40,953 nucleotides of DNA from an uncultured Clostridium sp. Its GTDB lineage: Bacteria; Bacillota; Clostridia; Clostridiales; Clostridiaceae. Location: the NCBI RefSeq assembly GCF_947039605.1, contig NZ_CAMQZG010000030.1:1-40953 (forward strand), written 5' to 3'. Below, one piece after another: positions 34,789-40,953 of the stretch (position 1 is its first letter; each line of letters starts with the position of its first letter). The notes under the pieces are model-generated. The model worked only from the letters and a program-made list of their open reading frames with translations, was not told where the DNA came from and searched no databases. Position numbers and translations under genes: made by a program.

Positions 34789-35353
34789 TGCTGCAGCCCT
34801 CCCCTAAATATACCTTTAACGCTTCCTTACCTCTCCTTAAATGACTTTTAACAGTATTGACTGGTAGTTCCATTACACTTGCTACTTCATCTATACTCAT
34901 ATCATTAAAATACCTTAGCATTATTGCAGTTTTATATTTATCTTTTAGTTTATCCATAGCTTCATACAAATCTAACTTTTCACATATAGTATCCTTTTTT
35001 TCATCAACTATAAGCGGACTATCATCATCTGTATAAACATATTTTTCTTCTTTCTTAATCTCATTTACTGCTATATTTATAAGAATCCTTGTAATCCAAG
35101 TTTTAAAAAATTCTGGTTTATTTAATTTCTTTATATTTGCTATTCCTCTATATGTGGTTTCACTAATTATATCTAGTGCTATCTCTTCATTTTTAACATA
35201 ACTATAAGCTATCTTATATAAATAATCCCTATTCATCTTTATAAGCTCTATATAAGATTCCTTATTCCCATTTATAGCTTCTTTCACTAAATCAATCTCG
35301 GTCTTTTCTTTATGCTTTTTTCTATGCCATCGCAAAGAAATTATATTTTGCAT
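34778..35353 (-). CDS. ECF-type sigma-70 family sigma factor, 191 aa
   Basis: Region 2 runs from about residue 20 to 90 (LVKEAINGNKESYIELIKMN, then YLYKIAYSYVKNEEIALDIISET and FKTWITRILIN); region 4 is near 135-185 (LKDKYKTAIMLRYFNDMSIDEVA, then LPVNTVKSHLRRGKEALK). The protein directs RNA polymerase to a special promoter set. The ATG at 35353 follows GAGGGGG by eight bases; an upstream in-frame TTG at 35377 would place this site inside the gene. Its overlap with the DUF4179 gene indicates co-translation. Confidence 0.93.
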   Translation of the reverse strand: MQNIISLRWHRKKHKEKTEIDLVKEAINGNKESYIELIKMNRDYLYKIAYSYVKNEEIALDIISETTYRGIANIKKLNKPEFFKTWITRILINIAVNEIKKEEKYVYTDDDSPLIVDEKKDTICEKLDLYEAMDKLKDKYKTAIMLRYFNDMSIDEVASVMELPVNTVKSHLRRGKEALKVYLGEGCSNEY

Positions 35354-35470
35354 AATCTTTTCCCCCTCAAATTCCAAATCTTTGTTATGGTACCATTAAC
35401 CCTCTTACACCTATTAGAGCACAGAAAAAACAATAAAGTTGCAATTTTTCTTAAATTAATTTTAAATAAT

Positions 35471-35502
35471 AAAAAGCAGATTCAAATTCGAATCTGCTTT
35501 TT
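35471..35502. terminator. Terminator of the transglutaminase-like lipoprotein gene
   Basis: AAAAAGCAGATTC and GAATCTGCTTTTT pair perfectly over 13 bp around a six-base loop. Confidence 0.92.
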
Positions 35503-35510
35503 ATAAAAAT

Positions 35511-38111
35511 TCATTCTTTTTCTATTGATATTACTCCAAGCCAAGTGTATGCATCTTTAACATTAAACTTACCTTTTTCAATAGCTTTATTGATAATCTC
35601 AACAGCCTCAGACTCTGTTAAATCATAACTTGTTCTAACAATTGCCTTACCATCTCCTTCTATCTGTTTAACTATTTCATCTACAACTTTATCCTCATCA
35701 AAGAAGTTTTCTTCTACCTTATAGAACTCTGATTCATCACTCTTTGCTATAAAATCTCCAATTCTTTCATCTAAGATATATCTATCATCTTCTACTAACA
35801 CAGTTTCTGAAACTTCATCTGGAAGATTTAAAAGTGCATTAGGATACTGCTCTATATCATTATTTGTAGCATCTATTGAAATCCACTCATCACCTATCTT
35901 AACTCTGTTCCAAGCATGAGGTAGATTACCATTAAGATTTCCTGTAACTACTATTGATTCAAGTTCTGCTTCATCTGCTAATAACTTGAAGGCACTTGCA
36001 TAACTTGCACATACTCCAACCTTATTAATTAATACTCCATAAGGCGTAAATGAATCATTGAACTTATCATCAGTTATAGTCATGTCATTTTCCATTGCAT
36101 GCTCAAGTGCTGCATTATCATACTCTGCTGTATCAACAAGGTAATCATTTATAGCAAACTCTTTTTCAAGGTCTGTCATATCATCTTTGATAATTTCATC
36201 AACAACCTTTGTAACTTCCTTTGCAACTTCTTGTTGCTTCTCTTCTTGCTCATCAGCTGTTTGACCATATTCTACAATAAGATTATTATCAACATAATCA
36301 TATCCTATAGCATCTACTGTCATAACCATTGGATTTTGATATATAGCCTCATAAACAGCATCTATTAAAATATCCTTATTTGTAGCTTCTGGGAAAGCAT
36401 CAAGATTTACTTCTTCTTTATTATTAAGCATAGCTGTTGCAACATACTCACTTAAAGCACTTGTAGCAAATATCTCTTCATCAACTTCAACTACGTCTGT
36501 TTCTATCGCTTCCTTTTCTTCTTCTTTCTCATCTTCATCAGATTCTTCTTTGTCTACTTCATCATCTTTATCATCTGACTCTTCTTTCTTTTCTTTTTCT
36601 TCTTCTTTATCATCAGATTCTTCCTTATCTTTATCTACTTCATCCTCATCAGTTGATTCATCTTCTTCTTTTTCTTCAGTTGTATCTTCTTCTGACTCTT
36701 CTGTCGCTTCCATCTCTGCTGGTGGAGTTGTTTCAATATCTATATCAACATCTTGATTTAACCCTTGTTCTACTATTTCTTCTTGTCTTTTTTGAAGTTC
36801 TTTAAGTATATCAAGAATTTCCTTTGTAAATTCTTCACTTTCTTCCTCAGTTGGAACTGGATAAGTTTTTATAATAGACGTTCCTCTTATTTTATATCTA
36901 AACATTCCTACAAGTCCGCTCTTTTCAAGTTCTTGATATTCAAAGTAATCAGTATCAAAATCTATAGCCGCTTTTACACTTGCCCCATCTCCCATTTTTA
37001 CATATACATGAGTTGGGAAAGCTTCAAGTCTTTCCTTTATTTGTGGTAGCATTTCTTTCTCTTTATCATAAAGTTCAAATTTATTGAATATTTCTTCTTG
37101 ATTTCTCTCAAGATCTGCTTCAATTGGAGCTTGACCTGCTATCTTATCTGCTGAAATCATATTACTTACTATTGATTTTTTATCACCTGAAACTGCCATT
37201 ACACAATAACTTGGTAGATATTCTTCCCCTAAAGTACTATCTTCAGCATATCTTACCATCTCAAAATCAGTATTTGTATTTAGCACACCACCATTAAAAT
37301 CAAATAATTTACCACTAAAGTTTTCAAATGTAGTTTCCTTAGTTTTTGCAAGTTCTTGGACACTATAAGTTTTACCAAACTTCTCCTCTACTTTGTCCTT
37401 ATTCTCTAATACTTTACATACTATATAGTTATCAGCGCCTTCAACCGGCTCCCATTCTAGTTGAACTAATCCTTCAGTAGTTATAGATGCTTGAACTGTA
37501 GGTGTATCAAGCTCTGGTTTAATTGTAAATACTGTTACCTCTGGCCTCGCTAACTTTTCCCCAGTTTGTGTATCTATATGTTTTGTTAGATAATAGTTAT
37601 TTGCATTTCCCCAATCTAACTCATGCTCTCTTTCAACCTCAGTATCAAATTCATCAACAACTATTTCTGTTTTTGATTCTAAAGAATCGTCTGAGTTATA
37701 ATATACTGGGATTCTTGGTGCTTTTATTTTTAATTTCCCTGACTCTTTATCTATTGATATTACTGCATCAACCTTATTACTTCCATCAGCTTTTAATGAA
37801 ACACTATAAATTGCTGATAAATCTTCTTCATGCTCTTTTGCAACTTCTTCTGCTATATCAAATTTAAATGTATGATTTCTCTCTAAATTATATTTTGCCT
37901 CTGTATAATCCTGAGCCTCACTACTAGCATACTTTTCTCTCATAGATGCTATATCTATAGTTTTCCCTTGTGGCTTCTCTTCTTTATCATCTTTGCTTTC
38001 TTCTGCTTTTGGCTTATCACCTTTAGCTTCTTCTTTCTTCCCACCCCCACAAGCTAAGAAATTTGATGATAACATAACTGCTAACGTAACTGCTATAAAC
38101 TTTCTTTTCAT
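35511..38111 (-). CDS. Large lipoprotein with Fn3-like and transglutaminase-like domains, 866 aa
   Basis: A lipoprotein signal ends in FLAC (about residue 21), followed by GGGKK. Near residues 195-240 a Fn3-like stretch appears (GLVQLEWEPVEGADNYIVCK). Residues about 463-540 are extremely acidic, mostly Glu, Asp and Lys with some Ser/Thr. The C-terminal part (about 640-760) has a transglutaminase-like core with the triad Cys701 (GVCASYASAF), His732 (LPHAWN) and Asp747 (SIDAT). Such bacterial domains may be proteases or cross-linking enzymes of the cell surface; the reaction is unknown. AAGGAG precedes the ATG. The protein would sit on the outer face of the membrane. Confidence 0.85.
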   Translation of the reverse strand: MKRKFIAVTLAVMLSSNFLACGGGKKEEAKGDKPKAEESKDDKEEKPQGKTIDIASMREKYASSEAQDYTEAKYNLERNHTFKFDIAEEVAKEHEEDLSAIYSVSLKADGSNKVDAVISIDKESGKLKIKAPRIPVYYNSDDSLESKTEIVVDEFDTEVEREHELDWGNANNYYLTKHIDTQTGEKLARPEVTVFTIKPELDTPTVQASITTEGLVQLEWEPVEGADNYIVCKVLENKDKVEEKFGKTYSVQELAKTKETTFENFSGKLFDFNGGVLNTNTDFEMVRYAEDSTLGEEYLPSYCVMAVSGDKKSIVSNMISADKIAGQAPIEADLERNQEEIFNKFELYDKEKEMLPQIKERLEAFPTHVYVKMGDGASVKAAIDFDTDYFEYQELEKSGLVGMFRYKIRGTSIIKTYPVPTEEESEEFTKEILDILKELQKRQEEIVEQGLNQDVDIDIETTPPAEMEATEESEEDTTEEKEEDESTDEDEVDKDKEESDDKEEEKEKKEESDDKDDEVDKEESDEDEKEEEKEAIETDVVEVDEEIFATSALSEYVATAMLNNKEEVNLDAFPEATNKDILIDAVYEAIYQNPMVMTVDAIGYDYVDNNLIVEYGQTADEQEEKQQEVAKEVTKVVDEIIKDDMTDLEKEFAINDYLVDTAEYDNAALEHAMENDMTITDDKFNDSFTPYGVLINKVGVCASYASAFKLLADEAELESIVVTGNLNGNLPHAWNRVKIGDEWISIDATNNDIEQYPNALLNLPDEVSETVLVEDDRYILDERIGDFIAKSDESEFYKVEENFFDEDKVVDEIVKQIEGDGKAIVRTSYDLTESEAVEIINKAIEKGKFNVKDAYTWLGVISIEKE

Positions 38112-38247
38112 AAATTCTCCTTTTGCCTCTTATAATATCCTTTTTTTTCCATTTATATATATGATAACATAGTTAATTCTTACATTTACAAATAAAATTA
38201 TTAATTTTCTATTAAAGAAAAATATATATTTAAAACAACTTTATGAT

Positions 38248-38284
38248 AAAAAAAAGAAAGCACAAATTTCTTTATGCTTTCTTA
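38248..38284 (-). terminator. Terminator of the tandem-domain lipoprotein gene
   Basis: On the minus strand AAGAAAGCA and TGCTTTCTT pair perfectly, followed by at least eight T. Confidence 0.85.
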
Positions 38285-38327
38285 TTACTTATATAATTAA
38301 AAATATTAAACTTTTCATTGAAACTCT

Positions 38328-39869
38328 CTATTCGCTATAATCTTTGCCCCTATCAAAAAACATAACAAAGGATAGTTTGTTTTTCTCATCTTTATCAAGA
38401 TAAAATTTCACACTTAAATAACTTCCTACACCCCAAGGAACTCCAGTACCATATAACCCCAACGCACAATTATTTTCATCAATTTCTAACTTTGGATATA
38501 AACTCTTTATTTTAGCTATATTTTTATCAGTAGGCTTTAACTTGCATTTTAGTCCCTCTCTAAATTTTTGAAAGTCCAAACTCTTTATATACTCTTCATC
38601 TAAAGTTATAAACTCATTCATCATTTTAAAACTAGCTAAAGTTTCTTTAACTTCTTTTGGAATATCCTCATCTAATAAATACATTCCTTCCTCATTACAA
38701 GAGATACTATAATCTTTCCCATATGAATCTTTAACTATACTAAGCTCCCCCTCTACGGTTCGAGTATTCCTATTAAATCTTAAAGTTGAATCTACCTCAT
38801 ACTCATAATCATTAATAATCAAATATGAAGATACATTCCAACACCCTAAATCTCCATTTTCTAATTCAAATTTTTTATCTAACATCCTATCCTCTACATT
38901 TGATATATCACCTACTTTATCATATAAAGAAAATAAATTTTTTGAAGTAAACATAGGGAAAAAATCATTATATTTTTCAAGAAGTTCTTCGACAGTAAAT
39001 TCTTCTTTCTCTTCTTCAACCTCATCTAAGTTAATAGATTCCTCAACCTTATTTATACTATCAAATGTATCTATGCTATCCGTACGTATAGAAAATTCAA
39101 TACTTGTATCATTTTCCTCATCTAATATAATCTCTAAATCTTTAGATTTTCTCCATCCCGTGTTACTTGTTTCAAAATTTAATTTACAATGTTCTTCATC
39201 AATCTTAAATTCTGGATATATTTCTTTTATTTTTGCTACATTTTTATCCTCTAAAGTTAAAAGATAGTTTGCAGTATATCTACCCACTTTAGATGAATGT
39301 CTTATTTTTGAAGGTTTTAAACTTTTTATATAACTTTTATCTAATGTTAAAAATTCAGTTGCAAATTTAAAATTTTTCACTTCATCTTTAACTATTTGAT
39401 CAACATTTTCATCAACTAGATGCAAACCATCTTTATCATAATAAATTGGATATGTATAATCAATATCCTCTCCCTCTTCATCCACTTCTCCATAGTCTAA
39501 ATGTAAATTCCCTCTAGCTTCTCTAGTATCTAGATTAAAAACTAAAACACCATGTGCACGCTTTTCCTTATTTCTAAAGTTAGTTGATACAACCCATACA
39601 CCATTACTATGATATTCTTCTTCAATTCCTGCTTCTAATAACTCATTTCTTTTTTTTAATTCTTCCTCAGTTATTGCACCACCTTTTTCATATAAAAACA
39701 TTAAATCTTCTGATGGGAATAACTCTTGGAAATCACTAAATACGCTAGTAATCTCTTTATCACTTTTTCCAATTCCAAATATGCCCTTGCCACACCCCAT
39801 AAATTCTGTCAATATAACAATAAAACTTAACATTATTATATACTTTTTATTTATTTTCCCCTTAAACAT
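38328..39869 (-). CDS. Lipoprotein with two fused tandem-lipoprotein (Csa1/DUF576)-like domains, 513 aa
   Basis: A lipoprotein signal ends in EFMGC (Cys26). The mature protein is two related domains in tandem, about residues 45-285 and 300-510: each runs LYxKxG, G-x-W-x-V-S, FNxxTRxxxG, a Lys/Glu-rich K-E-x-x-x-F-K helix, YIKSL, and DKN(V/I)AKIK with Y-P. This order closely resembles staphylococcal tandem-type lipoproteins (DUF576/Csa1, with FNxNTRTAxG), where single domains occur in gene clusters. Here they are fused. The function of that family is mainly host-interaction related in staphylococci. GGGGAG precedes the ATG. Confidence 0.75.
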   Translation of the reverse strand: MFKGKINKKYIIMLSFIVILTEFMGCGKGIFGIGKSDKEITSVFSDFQELFPSEDLMFLYEKGGAITEEELKKRNELLEAGIEEEYHSNGVWVVSTNFRNKEKRAHGVLVFNLDTREARGNLHLDYGEVDEEGEDIDYTYPIYYDKDGLHLVDENVDQIVKDEVKNFKFATEFLTLDKSYIKSLKPSKIRHSSKVGRYTANYLLTLEDKNVAKIKEIYPEFKIDEEHCKLNFETSNTGWRKSKDLEIILDEENDTSIEFSIRTDSIDTFDSINKVEESINLDEVEEEKEEFTVEELLEKYNDFFPMFTSKNLFSLYDKVGDISNVEDRMLDKKFELENGDLGCWNVSSYLIINDYEYEVDSTLRFNRNTRTVEGELSIVKDSYGKDYSISCNEEGMYLLDEDIPKEVKETLASFKMMNEFITLDEEYIKSLDFQKFREGLKCKLKPTDKNIAKIKSLYPKLEIDENNCALGLYGTGVPWGVGSYLSVKFYLDKDEKNKLSFVMFFDRGKDYSE

Positions 39870-40082
39870 AAACTCTCCCCTTATAAACTTTTATTATTTA
39901 TTTTTTGATTACACTTATACCCTCCCTTGTATGATGTAGTTATAACTTAACAGTAAAAACTAAATACGTTCTAACCGAACATTATTACACATCACATCTT
40001 TATTATTCTTATTTTTAATTTTCACTTCTAAACTAGAAGGCTTATCTTTAACTGTTTTAGTTTTTATATTAAATCCCAATAA
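39870..40082. other. Gene-free stretch left of the insertion element
   Basis: AT-rich sequence with the presumed promoter region of the lipoprotein gene (minus strand). No open reading frame, terminator or strong repeat was seen. With the following 250 bases it makes up the 463-base gap before the recombinase ORF. Confidence 0.4.
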
Positions 40083-40112
40083 GGGAACCTAACCAAATTA
40101 AATATTTTTTAG

Positions 40113-40118
40113 TATAAT
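40113..40118 (+). promoter_or_regulatory. -10 box of the IS110 left-end transcript
   Basis: TATAAT in a well-spaced position before the structured segment. No good -35 box lies 17 bases upstream (TAACCA or similar). In circularised IS110 elements the -35 is supplied by the right end across the RE-LE junction, so a lone strong -10 is expected; the junction itself is not visible here. Confidence 0.55.
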
Positions 40119-40124
40119 ACTCCT

Positions 40125-40302
40125 GAATAGAAGATAGATGTATCCCTCCTGGGTGATCGTATAGATCAGATACCCGTAAAATAGCGTATCACTTCCATCA
40201 GGTAGAATTCTATGTTTAGCTGGTTGGGTTTCCAAATTTGGAATTACCCGTGTCACAAACAAGGTTATAGACTATCTGATAGAATGGAATTTCTATTCTA
40301 TC
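40125..40302 (+). ncRNA. Candidate IS110 bridge RNA
   Basis: This non-coding segment lies between a TATAAT and the recombinase ORF, where IS110 elements encode the bridge RNA that pairs with target and donor DNA. It folds into two similar hairpins: GGGT-GATC-gtata-GATC-agat-ACCC (40151-40175) and GGGT-t-TCCA-aatt-TGGA-att-ACCC (40226-40249), both ending in TACCCGT. A third hairpin, GATAGAAT/ATTCTATC (40278-40285 with 40295-40302), lies just before the ribosome binding site. The 5' end GAATAGAA can instead pair with TTCTATTC (40291-40298). Exact ends and guide loops are inferred, not shown. Confidence 0.65.
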
Positions 40303-40332
40303 TCTAAACTAAATTTAAAGGAGATATATACA

Positions 40333-40953
40333 ATGTCAAAATTTTTTAATAATCCAGTAGTAGGAATCGATGTTTCAGCCGATTTTTCATTTGTAGCAAT
40401 ATTAAAACCTAATGGTGATATTTATAGAAAGGCTTTTAAGATAAAACATGATCTTAGTGGCTTCAATCACTTATTTACAGAAATAAAAAAAGTGGAAGAA
40501 GAGTTTAACATGAAAACTGGCATTTTCATGGAGTCCACAGGTGTGTACCACTTATCTCTTTTCCACTATCTTAACAAAAATTTTGATAACACATTTGTTA
40601 TCAATCCACTTATTACTAAGTGTAACAAAAATTCAGATATAAGAAAAGTGAAAAATGATAAAAAAGATGCCTTATCTATTGCTCAAATAGGAAAATTTCA
40701 AAATATTAAAACTTCACAAAGTATTGGCCTCGATATCTTTCTACTAAAATCTCTAACTCGAGAATATTACAAACTTACAGATACTTGCTCTACTTTTAAG
40801 AAAAAATTATCTGCTGATTTACGAATAATATTCCCTAATTACAATACGATTTTTTCAAGTACAACCTCTAATAGCTCTATTGCTATTTTAAGTACTTATT
40901 TAACACCACAAGCTATTTTAGATGCTCCTAAAGAAGAAGTTTTAAAACTTCTT
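40333..40953 (+). CDS. IS110-family DEDD recombinase (transposase), N-terminal 207 codons
   Basis: The N-terminal RuvC-like domain carries the acidic residues of the family: Asp13 in VVGIDVS, Glu67 in FMESTG, Asp109 and Asp112 in KNDKKDALSIA. INP (90-92) and the RRK-like basic stretch are typical as well. The rest of the domain and the C-terminal Tnp domain with the catalytic serine are cut off by the window edge; full-length members have about 400 residues. AAAGGAG (40317-40323) precedes the ATG by nine bases. The enzyme inserts and excises the element with a bridge RNA. Confidence 0.95.
   Translation, partial: MSKFFNNPVVGIDVSADFSFVAILKPNGDIYRKAFKIKHDLSGFNHLFTEIKKVEEEFNMKTGIFMESTGVYHLSLFHYLNKNFDNTFVINPLITKCNKNSDIRKVKNDKKDALSIAQIGKFQNIKTSQSIGLDIFLLKSLTREYYKLTDTCSTFKKKLSADLRIIFPNYNTIFSSTTSNSSIAILSTYLTPQAILDAPKEEVLKLL

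Larger units (their letters stand above)
40089..40953 (+). mobile_element. IS110-family insertion element, left part (cut by window edge)
   Basis: A recombinase ORF with the DEDD signature is preceded by a long structured non-coding left end, the layout of the IS110 group (IS1111-group elements carry the RNA at the other end). IS110 elements have no clear terminal inverted repeats, so the left boundary cannot be read directly. I place it near 40089, at CT within CCTAACC, from RNA/DNA complementarity; the error may be tens of bases. The right end is outside the window. Confidence 0.6.

Noticed and set aside
35411-35443. TGCAAC followed about 17 bases later by GCTCTA on the minus strand, as an autoregulated ECF promoter
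   Set aside because: The -35 resembles the AAC-type ECF element, but the -10 has no CGTC/CGTA match. Too weak to call.
36550-36756. Plus-strand open frame coding for a serine-rich protein
   Set aside because: It is the mirror of the acidic Glu/Asp codon region of the lipoprotein gene on the other strand, with no ribosome binding site.

Overview
The window is AT-rich DNA with tightly packed genes, strong AGGAGG-type ribosome binding sites and palindromic intrinsic terminators after most transcription units. The gene set (PrkA, M18 aminopeptidase, SH3-studded cell-wall hydrolases, YetF/DUF4363 pair, DUF4179 with an ECF-type sigma factor, class II aldolase) points to a low-GC Firmicute of the genus Clostridium in the strict sense. 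It would fit C. perfringens or a near relative, but the species is not proven by the sequence alone.

Layout. 1-4.1 kb: start of prkA, an EamA-type transporter, a hotdog acyl-CoA thioesterase and an M18 aminopeptidase, all on the minus strand. 4.1-8.3 kb: a two-gene wall-hydrolase operon (Amidase_2 with eight SH3 repeats, then a glucosaminidase with three). 8.4-12.9 kb: a cation diffusion facilitator, a single-pass membrane protein of unknown role, and a minus-strand group of two membrane-anchored proteins plus an isochorismatase-fold protein. 13-17.8 kb: TetR regulator, a short-chain dehydrogenase-like protein that has lost catalytic residues, and a MacB-like ABC exporter (ATPase plus two FtsX-type permeases). 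17.9-25.5 kb: small unknown proteins, signal peptidase I, a protein ending in a DnaA domain I-like module, RecQ, a diverged ThiE-like protein and a small lipoprotein. 25.8-33.7 kb: DUF2164 and a second TetR, a nucleoside kinase, YetF/DUF4363, the highly expressed fructose-bisphosphate aldolase gene with a structured leader, a nucleoid-associated NA37 protein and an APC-family amino acid permease. 33.8-39.9 kb: sigma factor and its DUF4179 partner, then two large lipoproteins: one with a transglutaminase-like domain, one with two fused domains resembling the staphylococcal tandem (Csa1/DUF576) lipoproteins.

The right end (about 40.08 kb to the edge) is the left part of an IS110-family element. 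Its DEDD recombinase ORF runs off the window. The roughly 210 bases between a TATAAT box and the ORF contain a structured, non-coding segment in the place where IS110 elements encode the bridge RNA that programs target and donor choice. This is the most notable system in the window: two hairpins share the same closing stem and the same TACCCGT heptamer, and one of them is complementary to the presumed left end of the element. The assignment of guide loops is inference, because the right end of the element is outside the window.
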